Assembly (NCBI GenBank): GCA_000467715.1 | Contig: AJFK01000980.1 | Span: forward strand, 55,776-119,775 | Source: Hysterium pulicare CBS 123377 | Taxonomy: Eukaryota; Ascomycota; Dothideomycetes; Hysteriales; Hysteriaceae | Length of the DNA stretch: 64,000 nucleotides | Reading direction: 5' to 3' | In this document: piece after piece, positions 41,419 through 55,261 of the stretch | How positions within the stretch are numbered: the stretch's first letter is position 1 | Layout: the number at the start of each line of letters is the position of its first letter | Translations under genes and position numbers: made by a program | Notes under the pieces: model-generated | Database searches by the model: none | The model's input: only the letters and a program-made list of their open reading frames with translations | Told to the model about the DNA's origin: nothing

Positions 41419-43704
41419 ATGTCGAAACGGTCTCAAGCTCTCCACTCTTCCCAGTCATTCACTAGACTGGAGGCAGCCAACCAATCCCCCCTTTCCCGAA
41501 GCCGAGCGAGCACCATCCAAGGCCCTCCAGTCCCCGACATCCTATTTCCGCAACATGTGGCCTTATCACCCGAGAGAGAGGAGCATCGATCGAAGGATGA
41601 CGTGTTTTCTATACAGGATACAGAGGAGGTAGTAGAGCATGAAGCGGATGTAGCAGTACCGGATACTTTCGAGGAACTCCCGATTGAGATTCGGAGTCTC
41701 ACGGAGAGGTGAGCATTTCATTTCATATTAAGGGCGACCTGGCATAGCTCCATTACAGCCAGCTGATAACTAAACAGATTCCTTGAGTCCTTATCCGCAA
41801 AAGTACATCCCAGTCCACTCTCCATAGATGCCCTGTCCGACCTGTTCCAAGACTTCTACACACGGGCTTCGTCCCACATCAACACCCATATAGCCACTCT
41901 ATCCTCCCGATTATCCCGCGAAAACTCCTCTCCCGCACCCAATAAGGGCACCAAGACTCCTCCCAAAAGTAGTCCATTAGGCCGTAAGAGGGGCGATAGT
42001 ACGGGGAGTGAGCAGCAGATGCTTACAGCGTCCGAGATTACAGATCGAAAGAAGGCCAGACGATTATTAGAACTGAAGCGCACTTCATTAGAGGAGGCCG
42101 TTGAAAGAGTAGTATGTGAGAAAATATATGATAGGATATACAGACACCGAAGTACAGATGATGAGGAGCGAGACCAGAAACTACGATCGCGAACGGCCGC
42201 CTTATCTCTCGTTGGAATCGGCCTAAAAGAACTCCTAGTAAGCACAGAGGATGTAAAGGAGGACGTAAAGAACAGATCCACAGAGAAGGAAGAGGAGATC
42301 CGGGAATGGTTGTCTGCTGCGAGGGAGGACATTCAGAAGATGGATGACGAGAAATATCCACTCGGGAAACTGCATCATCTTACTGCCGCACACAAAAGTA
42401 TTGTCGAAGCATTATCTAAAATTTTCCCAGCGTCCTCATCCGCAGACGAGATCCTCCCAACCTTGATCTATACCCTCATTACCTTACCCCCTGACACGAT
42501 CAACGTCATTAGCAATCTCAACTTCATACAAAGATTCCGGGGTTCAAGCCGTATGGATGGGGAATCGGCGTACTGTCTCGTGAACCTAGAAGCCGCCATA
42601 TCCTTCCTCGAGACGGTAGACTTGGCCTCGCTCCGAGCAGAAGAGGCCCGAGCAGGTCCAGAGAAAAGTGGTCCTCAGTCAACAACACCAAGAACCGAAA
42701 TCAGACCTATGAAACTTGGTCTTTCCTCAGTCCCTGACCTCCCCCAACCAAACACGTCTACTGCCGATTTTAATAACCAACCTCCTGCATCCCCCACAAC
42801 TAAGACTCAACGACGCTTGAGCAATCTTATTCAGGCGCAAACTAATCGTATCGAAGCCGCCAGCGATGCTGTCAGAGAGAAAGTCATGGATAGCGCAGAC
42901 CAAGCCATCGACACTATAAACAGCACGCTCGAAAACAGTTTCAAGTTCCTCTTCGGTAGAATAAAAGAACAGCAGCAGTCTAACAGCCCATCCTCACCTG
43001 TACTGCCCAAGACACTCGAAGATGCGCGCAGACTAGTCAGCACTCCCTTACCTCACGAAGACGACACTGGCAGCGTCAGTGCCGCAAGTTCTATTATCGG
43101 AGACGAGCAGCATCCCGACGAAATGGCCACAAAAGCAGACCTGAACTCGCGCATGAGCGACATCTTCGGCGGCAAGAAAGCAATGCGAGATCGAAGCGTC
43201 GACAGCACCAAAAGCGGCGGCAGCAACAGCGGAAAACGCGTAGCCTTCACCGAAATCAAAGCACCCACCCTCTCCAAACCCGACCCCGTCTCCACCTCCA
43301 CAACGCCCCCAGTCCCCGCCGGCAACGCAGCAGTCGAGTCAATGCGGAATCTGGGCAACACTCTTAACCCGCTCAACCGCTTCGCAAACATCAACGTTAT
43401 CCCGCGCTTCGGGCGCACTTCTTCATCGACGGCGAGCACGCCGGCTCCAGAACAGAACAAGCAATTACCAACGCCCCCGGCTGCTCCTTTAGCATCTACG
43501 CCTCCCTCCAGTAGTGCGGACACAGCCAAAGAGGCAAAGGCGACAGCGGCGTTGGAGAGTCTGAAAAAGACCACGCCGCCCGTGAAGCGGTTTCTGGAAA
43601 TGAAAGATGCGAAGGAGATGAGGTTGGGAGAGGTGGATGAGTTGTTGAAGGAGTATCAGCGCTTGGCGGGGGCGCTGAGGGGCGCTATTAATTCGGGGGC
43701 TTGA
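41419..43704 (+). CDS. VPS9-domain Rab5-type guanine exchange factor
   Basis: Two exons, 41419..41708 and 41778..43704; 738 residues. VPS9 domains load GTP on Rab5/Vps21 proteins in endosome and vacuole traffic. The domain lies at roughly residues 200-390: REDIQKMDDEKYPLGKLHHL, ALSKIFPASSSADEILPTL, IYTLITLPPDTINVISNLN and SAYCLVNLEAAISFLETVDL. The N-terminal part is Ser-rich and polar. The C-terminal 330 residues are predicted disordered, with amphipathic stretches (ASDAVREKVMDSADQAIDTI) and a conserved-looking end (LGEVDELLKEYQRLAGALRG). No ubiquitin-binding CUE domain is visible, so it looks closer to Muk1-type than to Vps9 itself. Confidence 0.85.
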
Positions 43705-44352
43705 AATGCTCTACTTTACTTATTATCATTGGAGCATTTGGTTAGATGTATAAAAGGGGCGGAGAATAAGTCGTTCGATATAGCATTTTTTGTTTTCTAG
43801 CAGGGCTGGTGAGTGGATGTGGTAGGGTAGGATAGGGAGCGGCTTTTGCATATAGAGTGGGGTTGGAAATCTTGCTTTCAGAATGTTTGGAAGACCGTTT
43901 CTTGACTATTCCGCTTCTTCGTTCCTATATTGACCTCGACCCTTGCGTGACGCGTCTATTCGTGCGTCACGTCTCTCAAGATATATGCATAGCGAATCTC
44001 ATTACATTACCCTAACACCGAATTCCAGGACCTACCGTAGAAATCAATTTGCAAGGAGTCTTTGATATGCTTTGTATAAGTATGTACCTTCAACTAACGA
44101 ATACAGGGAACTCTCCCGGCGAGACGAATAAAGCCACCCAATGCTCTTTCTCTAGTCTTCTGCTTTCCTGTCTCTATTTGGATAACTCCTCTAACCCAGC
44201 AAACAAAAAGAATACCACCATCTTCTATTTACGTCTATCTATACCTGGTACCGCTGCTCAAACGTCGTCTACACCCTTCCCATAAACCTAAGCTCGGGTA
44301 AGAAAACCCGGGAAAGGTAAAAATAAAAACCGCGAAAGTATTTCGTAATCGA
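43705..44352. other. Convergent spacer
   Basis: About 650 bp between converging stop codons, containing both 3' untranslated regions. A short near-palindrome around TGCGTGACGCGTCTATTCG occurs near 43945..43972. No gene is supported. Confidence 0.4.
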
Positions 44353-47300
44353 TCAGTCGTCCAGGGCAGGAGGTGGAAGTTGTTGTTGTTGTGGTTGTTG
44401 TTGTTCTGCCTCCTCATCTTCTTTCTCCTTACCCTTCGTCTCATTGTCGTCCTTTGCATCTCCCTTCCTGATGCCGAACGCATCCGGGACCTTCTCCGAG
44501 AGATTGATTGCGACGAAGGATTTGGGGAGTTTGACACTAGAGAGAACGGAATGTTAGCATGAAGTTTAGTCGTGAGGAGGAGAAAAGTAATGGAGAGTAT
44601 TTTCACGTACGTGTGGAATTTGGCACGGAGAGTTTCTATAACCTCTTCATAGCCATGATGGGCTGTGAGACTCCGACGAGGGGAGAAGCCGATCATGTGT
44701 TTGGAGTCGAGTTGGACGTCCAGTGGAGCAAATGTGTGGCAGCCGGGAGAAAGAGTGATTCGGATATTGTAATTGAAGGAATTAGGTTCATCGTCTGGTG
44801 TTGCGTTTTGCGATTCATACAGCTCGAAGCCTATCTGTGACAAATAGTCAAGCTCCGGGATGTTATTGCGCTCAATTTTCGTTTTGATACCGCCTTCCAA
44901 GATGCAGTTGAGCAGAGTATAGATATGTGACTCCTTGGTGAAGTAGAAGAACGTCTTTGGGGTGTCGGACGCCTGCAACTCTTCTAGGTCTTCTACGATC
45001 TCTTTCAAGAGTGGGAGAGATGTAAGAAGACCGATCTCCAATTTTTCGTCGTTGTCGATACCGTATTCCTGAGGACCAATATAATCGAAGAGAACTTTGC
45101 AGAGCCGGTACATTTCGCGCAGCTTGATTAAACGTGCATCGACCGTTGCTTTTGACGGCGCATTGCCAATTCCACCATAAAGAGCAAAGTACGATTCGTG
45201 CGGATACGAAGGAGTGTTGGATTTTGGAGGACTGGACTTTGGAGGACCGATTTCAGATCGACGTCTGAAGCCCATACGTTGCGCTATGTTGCCTCGCTCA
45301 GGTGGTTTCTGCTCCGAGATTTTCTCTGTACCTGATCGGTCTTTCTGCTCCGGCTTAGAACTAGACTCCGTTCTCTGGGTTGACGGTTGTTTTGCTTGAG
45401 GATCATTCAACTGTTTGGGGTCACTCTCTACTACACTCACTTCATCCAAGAAACTTGAATCTGGAGTGAACACCCATTCGAGGAATTGTCGGTTATGCAG
45501 GGCATCGAATTTCATAGTATCGTACAGTTCGGAGATTTTGCTTGGGTCCACTCTATCCGCATCGTGGAACTCTTTGAAGAGCTTCTCCCAGCGTTCTTTG
45601 AAAAGCTCCGGCCCCTCTCCACAACACCAACGAGCCTGAATAGAACTAGAGGCGGTGATTTGGGCAAGTGCATGGCCTATGGGTGACGGTCCTGCGCTAG
45701 AGGGGCTGGTGGGATGGCCAGCAATGGCGTTGAGCGTTGACGCAGCCCCCGCAGGTTCGAGCTTCTTGAAATTGTGGTTCATTACCTTTTGGTGGAACTT
45801 CATCAGATCCACCACCTGCCTGACGACAAGATAAGGCTCTGGGAAATCTTCCTTGGGCCAAGCGAATTGTGGAGGTGCCTTGATACCCTCTCGCAACAAC
45901 GGCTTGAGCTTCTTTTTGACTTTGTCCATCTCGTCTTTTGCTGCATTTGAGTCGTCTAGAAGATCCTTGCGGATATCTATGTGGTCGGCCGGGAAATTTT
46001 CTTGCTCGAGGAATGCTGCTGCGAATATTTGAGCGCTCGTTGTAACTCGTCGTTCTGAGCTGCTAAAGACAGATACATCATCTAGTACGTCTCGATTCAG
46101 GATCTTCAGGTCGTTTCTGAAGGCTTTGCCCATTTCTTGAGCTTGGTAGCGTGCCGAGTGAGTCGGCTCTCCACCCCATTTGATAATTAATTGTAACTTG
46201 TCCAGAATCAAATTATTCTCGACGGCGGAAATCCGTGACATTGTAACGCCAGACATAGAGTCACTCCTCTTCTGGATCCAGTCCGCCGATAATTCCGATT
46301 CATTTTGAACTGCGGTTTGGTCACCTGTAGCAGGCTTCTTTTCCCTCTCTGGTGAGGCGTTAAGGGGAACACCGGGGGGCAATTCGTCTTTCCTTCTCTT
46401 ACGAAACAAAGGTTTAATCTGAACTTTGGTGCCCGGCCAGGACCCTTTCTTGTTCAAGTATATCCTCAATTCACGCAACTTGTTTGGATCTTCTACGCCT
46501 TCCTCAATTGCCTTTTTGACAGCTTCGCCGACGCTGTTCAATGCTGCTTCCCCAATGAGAAGGACTTCTTCCTGATGGCCTTTCAAAAGATCGACGAAAG
46601 GTTTCGTGTGAAAAGTATACTTGAACTTCTGTTTCGGTGTACGGTCGGCATGTCTAATAACGGAAACCATGCCTTTTAATCGCCACTGAGCTTTCGAAGC
46701 GGGTGGTGGAACGGCGGCAATCTGATCCTCCGAATGTGAAGTCTGGATATTGAGGGCAAGCTCTTTCTCTGAGACGGGTGGCGGGAGGACTAAATCAGGC
46801 TCAGACATCGGAGCACTCGTTGTCGGGTTTCCATATGGTTTTTCGAAAGTCGGAGAATTCATGATTGGTGTCGTACTCATCGATGCTTCGGGTGAAGAGG
46901 TAACATTGCCTGAACCATGTCGACCAGGTAAGTGAGGATGAGTCAGTCTTGTCATGCTTGGGGACTTGAATATGCCCTTTAGAGTAGAACGGTGGGCCCC
47001 GGCGGTGGTTTTGCGTGAAGGCGCAGAAATGTTCGCATCTGTTACGGGTATGATGTCCTGAGGGTCGGAAGGAGCTTGTTTCCCAGCTTTCTGCTCTTTG
47101 CGTTGAGTCTCTTTGGTAAACATCTCCTTCAATATATCTGCAGCCTTGTCGTAGTAGCTCTCGTTATCCTTGACAAAGCTCCACCCGTTAACGTCAATGA
47201 CATAGCTCTGATCACCCGTACGGAGGAGATCAAAACCGCAGACTCTCTGACCAAAGCCCTCGGAAATCCTCGAAGCCATTGTTGCTTCTTCTTGGGTAAG

Positions 47301-49012
47301 TCTGGTTACATATCGCACTTCCTTGCCACTTGGATTGCGCTTGACCAGGCCGTCGACTACCGGAGATTTTCTCGTCTCAGCATGACAGAAATTAGGTCCA
47401 ACAGTGTATGCCTTGACGTCTTCTGCATTCTCGACTTGTAGAAACTGCTCGTATATGTAGCTGCTTGTCGGGTCTGTGATGCACCTGGGTTGATTCAAGC
47501 TTGGATCCTTCTCCGAGCTCTTGTTGTTGATTTTTCTGAAAAGTCTACGCCCCCCTCCACCATGGCTATTTGGGAAGTATATGTTGATGTTGTGGTCTTC
47601 ACCACTAACTGGCTTCTCAACGAATGGTTTTGTTAGCTTGATGCCGTCCACCACAATTGTATCGCCATCATCGAGCAGTTCGATATTTTCCGGCGCCGGC
47701 ATACCGCCACCTGTCCCATCCTCCGGGCCAGGCAATTGTACGCCAGTTCTTTTGAACACTGCCTTGGCAAACTCGGCGGATTGCAACCTTGGTCCTCCAT
47801 CTCTATTCACCTCGACACGCTTAGGTGTCGGAACTTGCAAATTGTCGAGTATTCGGAGGCAAAGTCGGCGATCCCAGAGCACTTGCTGCATAGGCAAGTC
47901 ATTGACACAGAAAGGTTTGCGTAGTCGAGTATATGCAATTGCTTTGTCCAATGGGAATCCGTCCGAGAAAAAGGAGATTAAGAAGTCACAAACGGGCCAG
48001 TTTTCCACGTCCTCATCCAGAATGATTTTGTCGCCGAAGATATGAACTTCAAACTCATCGATGAGCTTTCCAAAAATGTTTCTTGCGGGTTTACTTCGTG
48101 CCTTGGATTCCAAGGCACAGACTCCGATAATGCCCTTGCTGGACTTCTTCCCTGCTGGATCCCTCATGTCCCTGCTTCCAGGGCTACTACTGGTCCCCGT
48201 GCTCCCACTTATTCTTCTCTGCGTGGCTGTCCGACTTCGAGAGCGGCGTGGCTGTTGTGTTCGAGGGGGTTGTCCCAATTGCGGGGAAGTAGAAGCGTAG
48301 GTTGGAGCAGCATTGGGAGTGGGCGTCATTGCGTTCTGTTGTGTTTGCTCATTTGGGAACAAATATTGTGATGGCGACAGGCCGAGGCTGCCGTTCTGGC
48401 TCGAGGTTGTGACTGACAGGGAGGAAGTGGCCGTTGTTGTGCCTTGAGAAGGAACTTCCATTCTACCTGCGGTGATGGTCAATCAAGCGAACACTATCTT
48501 TTAGTAGAACTCATACCTTCAGGCTCCGACTCAGTAAGTGAACTTGGTCCGCTCAGGCCTCTTGTGCCTGTGTAGATTGCGGATCCAAGGGAGTAAAGGG
48601 ACGAAAAGGACATGCGATTCGATTCTATGTCTGGCTCAGATCTGGCTTGGCGAATGGCCGCATCTGGTAGCGTGAGGGTCTGAGCTGAGGAGCCAATTCC
48701 GGCTCGTGAAGGCTCTAAGGTTGGAGTTGTATCAGTGTCTTTCAGGCCATGCCCTGTGATTACATTGGTGTCAGAAGCCTTGGAGGGCCGCCTGGATGGA
48801 TTGAACTGCCTCGCAACAGCCTTGGAGGCCGGCGGGGGCATTGAGATACTGGCTCTTTCCACATTACTGCTGGTAGTGTCCGGTTCGGCAGAACGAGCCT
48901 TCCTGCTTGAAGCTGGGGAGACATTTCCCGAGCCCAGGTAATGAGGGGACGTCCAAGATCTTGTACTTTCAGCACTGACAGTACGTGAGAGCTGCTCCAT
49001 CGAGGCTGGCAC
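44353..49012 (-). CDS. VIP1: Inositol hexakisphosphate/diphosphoinositol kinase Vip1 (Asp1)
   Basis: Three exons, 48517..49012, 44611..48466 and 44353..44536; 1,511 residues. Vip1/PPIP5K makes 1-diphosphoinositol phosphates from IP6 or 5-IP7 and carries a phosphatase-like second half that removes them. After about 280 low-complexity residues the ATP-grasp kinase begins ([19 protein letters not shown]), with [20 protein letters not shown] and the [11 protein letters not shown] metal-binding stretch. The histidine acid phosphatase-like half starts at about residue 768 with [17 protein letters not shown]. Its end reads [20 protein letters not shown]. The last exon adds a Gln-rich tail. An unspliced reading of the last intron would stay open for over 100 codons, but that peptide lacks coding character. 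Divergent from UTP21. Confidence 0.94.
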
Positions 49013-49657
49013 TATCCCACGCTGAGGGGTGTGCGATGAGTGTGTGGGGTGGCTGGCCTTTCTTTTTCTTCAACTCTTTTGCAAGCGACATCAAGTTCCT
49101 TTATGACGTTAGTGGCCCCAAATCCACCAAGCACTCCGAGCGACCAATGATAGGGTCCATGATCGGGTTTGGCATAGGTATCCGAGATAGGTTGCGGGCG
49201 AATGACGATAACGGTCGACAGCTGAGAGAATGGGAGAGCCGTCGTGTATTTATACATTTTATACATTCAAGACCGCGGCGTCAGAGCATGTGTCACCCTG
49301 TGCGAAAACGCTGGATATCCTGAGCCTTGACGTCTTTTCGACCGAGCATTGGAAACGAGATGGCACGAAGTAAGCTGTAAGACGATGTATCTACACAGCT
49401 GATCTGAGATGGAGGCTATCAAGTCCAGCATCAGTGCCACTCCCTGACCCGCGGTGGCACCCTGTCACGAAACGTGAAGCTTCCAAGGTTGGGGGACAAG
49501 GGAATGTGGGGTGGCGCTGGGACCAACTGGCTTAGAGTTAAGGTTATCTAATCAATCTTGATCTGTCGACGAAATTTTATGATGCGTAATGACTTGCACA
49601 CCTCTCCAAATGCCCGCTTTCTCCCGTCGACCACATTGATTTCACCCAAGACTGGCA
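49013..49657. other. Divergent promoter region, VIP1 / UTP21
   Basis: About 645 bp between divergent starts, with no obvious TATA box or repeated site and no additional gene. Confidence 0.4.
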
Positions 49658-52600
49658 ATGCCTTCTATCGTTCTGCCGGAAGCATCTCAACATGGCCCGA
49701 TAACAAAGCGCCAAAAGCTCCAAGTGAGCCAGACAAACGGCGTCCAGACACCTGTTTCTAGGTCTCGAATATTTGCGCCTTTCCGAGTAAGAATTGCAAA
49801 CACTTCAAAACTCCGTGCCTAGAAAGCTGACAACGTCCATAGACAGTGGGTTTAATTTCGCCTACCGATGTCCCATTTACTACTTTACCGCTTGGAAAGA
49901 CCACTTTTCAGATCACTACATCCGCCGGACGATGCCTTCAGACCTACGACCTGAAAAAGGGCTTGAACTTGGTCTTCATTACTAGACCACAAACCCCTGA
50001 AAATATCACAGCAACTACAACATGCAAGAATTCTGTCCTCGCAGCATGGGGTGGGGAAGGACCAAGTGCAGCCAGAGGTGTATGGGTTTTCCGAAGAGGG
50101 AAGAAGACGGATGAGCTGGAGCTACCACGCGGAATGACTGAGAACGTAACCCGGCTGTTGGTGTTTGGTGCCTGGATTGTGGGTTGCTGCTCTTCGAGGA
50201 TCGAAGTATGGAAGTCTGCTACGCTGGAATACTATACCACCTTACAGGGTGCATCATCAAGTCCGCTCTCGGGGGGCGTCTGTAACATGCCAACATATCT
50301 GAACAAGATATTCGTGGGCCGCAGCGATGGTTCAGTTGAGATATGGAATCTGAGCACAGCCAGGCTCCTATTCACGCTTCTTCCTCCCGCCTCCACTTAC
50401 GGAGCTGTGACTTCGTTGCAGCCAACACCAGCTCTGTCACTACTGGCTATTGCCTACTCCTCCGGACCCATAGTGATTCATGACGTACGCATGGATAAGG
50501 AAGTATTGCGCCTTAATACGGGAACTTCGACTGAATCACCCATAACCTCGATTTCATTCAGGACAGATGGTTTAGGCGCAGGAGACGATGGTCGTAAAGA
50601 CGGTGTTATGGCGACATCATGCAAAGGGAACGGCGATGTGACATTCTGGGACCTGAATGCTGGCGGCCGAAAGATGGGAGTTCTGCGCGGAGCACACAAT
50701 CCACCGTCTTCCGCTGAAGGAGGCATTGGGGGTGGGATCAGCAAAGTGGAATTCCTTCCAGGACAATCCGTTCTCCTCACAAGCGGCTTTGACAATTCAT
50801 TGAAGAGCTGGATTTTTGACGAAACCCCCTTTTCCGCGATTCCACGCATCTTACATTCTCGCAGCGGTCATGCTGCCCCTATTTCGAGCCTACAATTCCT
50901 GCCACCTGACGCGGATGGCACTGATGCTGCTGGAAAATGGCTACTCAGTGCAAGCAAAGATCGAAGCTTATGGGGCTGGAGTTTACGGCGAGATGGTCAG
51001 AGTACGGAATTGAGCCAAGGAGCGATTCGCAAGAAAGCAAAGAAAATGGGCCTTCTGACAAGCAGCCGTGGGACTTTGGAGTCTACTTCATCATTCGAAG
51101 GTCTCAAGGCTCCAAGTATTACGTGCATCGCATGCTCTCTCAATCGCGACGGAGGCATAGGTGCTCTTCCTGGAGCCCAAGGAATTTGGAATAACTCAAC
51201 CAAAGGAAAAGGACCTCAGACTGCGGAGAGTAGTATGACGGGATGGGAGAGCGTAGTAACAGGTCATCAAGGGGATAATAAGGCTAGAACGTGGTTTTGG
51301 GGTCGAAAACGGGCTGGACGCTGGACTTTTGATACTGGTGACGGAACGGAAGTCAAAGTAAGTGTCGTGTTTCCAATATATGTCGCAGAAATCTGACTCC
51401 AAATCCACAGAGCGTTGCGATCTCTCCTTGCGGTACTTTTGCTCTTGTGGGATCAGCTGGTGGTGCAGTTGATATGTACAACTTACAATCGGGTCTGCAC
51501 CGCCAGAGGTTTCCCGCTCGATTAACTCCAATACAAGCCCAACGACTTAAAATTCAACAGCAAGAGGAGGAAGATGCTCTGTTCAGCCCAAATACTGACA
51601 CGGCTGCGAAATTTCTAAAAGGTCAAGGGAAGCATACAAAAGCAGTTACCGGTCTTGCGATAGACAGCCTCAATCGAACAGTCATCAGTTGCAGTGAAGA
51701 TGGAAAGGTCAAAGTAAGACAGATTTGCACAATTTTTTTCGCCATTCTCTAACGATTATAGTTTTGGGACTTTGCGACGAGCCTGCTACTCCACGAGATA
51801 GATTGGTACCCTATGACACGGATAAAAGGGATGCGATATCATCGCACAAGCGACCTAATAGCCCTCAACTGCGACGATGGGTCTATTAGAATCGTTGACA
51901 CTGAGACAAAGAAACTCATCCGTGAGCTATGGACATCGACCCAGCATGTTCAAACTCAAACCGTTGATTTCACCTTTTCGAATGATGGTCGATGGATCAT
52001 TTCAGCATCATCTGACTCTGTTATCAGAGTCTGGGATCTACCTACCGGACATCTAATTGATGCGATGAAACTCCCTACCCCTTGCACTTCGATTGCCTTC
52101 TCACATACCGGCGAGTATCTCGCGACCGCACAAGAAGGTGACGTAGGTGTAAACATCTGGACGAACCGCACACTCTTTACCCACGTCTCCACACGCCATA
52201 TCTCAGAACAAGAAATCGCTTCAATTGATGCTCCGACAGCGTCTGGTGAAGGCGGCGAAGGTCTTATCGAAGCCGCAACAGAGGAACAAGACGAAGAGCA
52301 AGAGCCCGAAGACCAAACCATCGCTCCAGCAATCGACCAACTCAGCAAGCAGATCACGACCCTAAGCCTCGTCCCCAAATCCCGCTGGCAAACCCTCCTC
52401 CACCTCGACATCATCCGCGCCCGCAACAAACCAAAAGAAGCACCCAAACCTCCCGAAAAAGCCCCATTCTTCCTTCCATCGCTCCAGCAAAACCCCGCCT
52501 CGACTTCCACCACCGCAGGAACTCCTTCCAACGCCTTAGTCCCTCCTCCCTCAGACCCCCCCTCCCGCATCAAAACATCCTCAAAACTAACCTCCTCATC

Positions 52601-52988
52601 TTCCACCACCAACGAATTCACCCACCACCTCCAAACCGCCGCCCAAATCACCACATACACCCCCCTCCTATCCCACCTCTCCACCCTCGCCCCCTCATCC
52701 GCCGACATCGCAATCCGCACCCTGGACACCACGCCCCCCTACACGGAACTGCAGACGTTCATCCGGGCGTTGACTTCGCGGTTGAAGGAGCGGCGCGACT
52801 ATGAACTCGTGCAGGCTTGGATGGCGGTGTTTTTGAGGCTGCATGGCGATGTGGTTGTGCGGGATCGTGGGTTGGTGGGGGAGGTGAGGGTTTGGCAGGA
52901 GGAGGCGAAGAGGGAGAGGGAGAGGGTTGGTGGGTTGGTTGGGTATGCTGTTGGGGTTGTTGGGTGGGTGAGGAGTGGGAGGGCGTAG
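49658..52988 (+). CDS. UTP21: U3 snoRNP (SSU processome) WD40 protein Utp21
   Basis: Four exons, 49658..49786, 49843..51357, 51411..51713 and 51762..52988; 1,057 residues. Utp21 (human WDR36) belongs to the UTP-B complex of the small-subunit processome in the nucleolus. The start MPSIVLPEASQHGPITKRQK followed by SRIFAPFR-TVGLISPTDVPF is the standard N terminus. Two WD40 propellers are evident, with repeats such as IFVGRSDGSVEIWNLSTARL, WLLSASKDRSLWGWSL, VISCSEDGKVKFWDFATSLL and ISASSDSVIRVWDLPTGHLI. The C-terminal Utp21 domain begins near SKSRWQTLLHLDIIRARNK-like sequence (read PKSRWQTLLHLDIIRARNK), preceded by an acidic segment. The last 200 residues have strong codon bias against A/T. Confidence 0.95.
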
Positions 52989-53278
52989 AGGTTGTGGATT
53001 TGGTAGTTTGGGAGATAGAGTAGGGAGTCTGAAAATATCGTTGAATAGAAGTTTTCTATCCTTCTGTCACAACTAGGATTGAGGATGTTCTGGGTCATCA
53101 TGAGAGACATGCGTAAGAAGGTTCTATAGTTTATTGAAGATATACGAATTCTCTCAATGTGACTTCCCAACGCTATCTCTACAGATATCTACAAGTCCTT
53201 TATAATAACGAGCCTTCTTCTATAATACAATGCCTTCCCCAATCCCTTCTAACCAACATCCACCAATCCCCAACCACC

Positions 53279-54869
53279 TCACTCTCTCCCAGTAACGGGC
53301 AACCCCCTTTCATGCAGCGCATACTCAATAACCTTCCACCTCCCAACCTCCCTATCTCTATCAATCTGACTCCGCCTCTTCCCGTGAACCCTCACATTCG
53401 GCGTCTTGAGCAACTGCGCCTGTCGCTGTATCGACTCGACCAGCGTCTTCGGCTTCGGCGGTACGGAAATGCGTTCAAGGAGCTGGCCCACGTTCTTAGC
53501 GTCCGATATTATGGGGTCGGGGATGCGGGAGCCAGTGAGTTGCATCAGACGTTTTACGACCTGATAATTCATTAGAAGGGGGTTAGGGATTTTGGGGGGG
53601 TTGGATGAGTGTTGGGGAGGGAGGTTTGCTTACAGCGAATTTGATCTGTGGATCTTGGAGGGAGATTGTTCGCCATCCGTTTTCCCATCTCGTGGCTTCG
53701 TCTTTTCTCTTCGATATGCCTTCAATCTTCTTTGTAGCCGATGCCTTATTGAGCTGGTCAATCACCTCCTGAGCCCTTTTTGCCTCGACTGGGGTTTCGG
53801 CTTCTTCGTCCTCAAGTTCCTCTTCTACTACATCATCCACGATCTGGTCTTTATCGGAATGTTTTAAGAGTTCGTCGCTTGCGATAGGGTTTGCAAACGG
53901 CCCGTTATCCGGGATCTGCACCTGATTCACCATGTTCTCTTCGATCTTCTTGACTCCCGCATCTGTTTCCTCGGTGTAAGGCACCTCTTCCATGGCGTCT
54001 ATTGCTTCTGGAGTAATGCGAGCCACATCCTTTGCCGTTAGCAGGCCTTGAGATTCTGGTGTCATATACTCCAGTAATCCCTTCAACAATTCTTGGTTTT
54101 CATGGGATATCGTAACGTCGGACTTATCGTTTTTCGCTGGCCCGATCTTCACATCGTCAATCCATCCCATAGACAATTGAGTCCGCTGAGGCCTAGCCGC
54201 AACATTCATATCCAATCCAGCTTGACGAAGCGTGAAGACCTCAACGAGCGCGCGGTGTAATGCCAATTCTAGCTCTCTAGGATCCGTGATTTTATTTTGA
54301 GCCATGTACCTGTAACACGTTAGCCACACCATCTCCGCCACTCCTTCAAAACCCAAAAAGCTAGAATGAAGGAAAACTCACGTATCCCTAAACTCCTTCT
54401 TCTTCCCCTCCTTCCTCTCCTTAACCCACTTCTCCCCACCAACCCTCTCCAACCCATCCCAAGTCATCGCCTCACTATACGGCTCCGGCTCCTTAACATC
54501 ATCATCATAAAGTCCATCCTCTTCCTCTTCATCCAAACTATCCTCCTTCCCCTCCTTCTTCCCCTTTACAGCCTCCCCTTCCTCGGGCTCCTCAGGCCGC
54601 ATGGGCGAATTCGGATCATAAGGATTCACACGTCCGAAATTCTTGCCCCAGATCCGCTTCTGCCATTTTGCCGCGAACTCGGTTTCGGATTCGGGCGTGC
54701 GTCCGCCGAGGATGAGGTGTCGTGATGAGGTGGAGAAGGCGGCTGCAGGGGTGGTGTTGGTGTTGCGGAGACAGGCGCGGCAGGGTGAGGGGGAGATGAG
54801 AGAGCGGAGGTGGTGAGGTGGATATGTTAGGGTGTCAATTGGCCCTCTTGGACGAGGTATTCGACGCAT
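53279..54869 (-). CDS. Probable mitochondrial ribosomal large-subunit protein (mL50-like)
   Basis: Three exons, 54382..54869, 53634..54309 and 53279..53560; 481 residues. The N terminus (MRRIPRPRGPIDTL... HLRSLISPSPCRACLRNT ... AAAFSTSSRHL) is an Arg/Ser-rich mitochondrial presequence. Next come FAAKWQKRIWGKNFGRVNPY, AMTWDGLERVGGEKWVKE, YMAQNKITDPRELELALHRA and a long acidic stretch (EELEDEEAETPVE), then a basic C terminus (VHGKRRSQIDRDREVGRWK). The organisation resembles fungal proteins annotated as 39S subunit/mL50, which lack enzymatic motifs; I recall this resemblance and could not check it. A mitochondrial location is well supported, the exact identity less so. I start at 54869; an upstream in-frame Met exists at 54917. 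Confidence 0.65.
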
Positions 54870-55261
54870 GGTGGGTGGTGATTGAAATGGATGGGGGTGA
54901 GGAAAGATGCATGGCATTGGAATCTTTTGTCGGGGAATGGATAATCCGCTGGAATTTCTACAGCCAATCATGCGCTAGTACTTTCAATTACTCAGCTTCC
55001 TACCCATGTAGTTCTGAGAGATTACAAGATTTGAAACAGAATTTCAGTGCTCGAAATGTACAGAAAGGATGATTTAGAGAATATAGCATACAAGTGTAAG
55101 TCAATGAGATCATTTTAGAGTAGCACACTATAGCCTCCTCCGTCCATTAACGGTATAAATAAAGAGTATACATATCTATCTACAGGGGGAGAACGCCAAC
55201 ACATCAAGAAACTGCAAACGCAATCATCATATTGGGTATCGAGAAGATCGTACAAAACTCC
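54870..55261. other. Spacer, promoter of preceding minus-strand gene
   Basis: About 390 bp between tandem minus-strand genes; nothing else seen. Confidence 0.4.

Noticed and set aside
44235-44610. Unspliced C-terminal extension of Vip1
   Set aside because: Splicing GTACGT to CTCTAG restores [18 protein letters not shown] and a Gln-rich end; the unspliced peptide is Arg/Asn low-complexity without coding character.
46600-46700. Vip1 phosphatase half as a separate acid phosphatase gene
   Set aside because: The frame is continuous with the ATP-grasp kinase, the normal two-domain architecture of the family.
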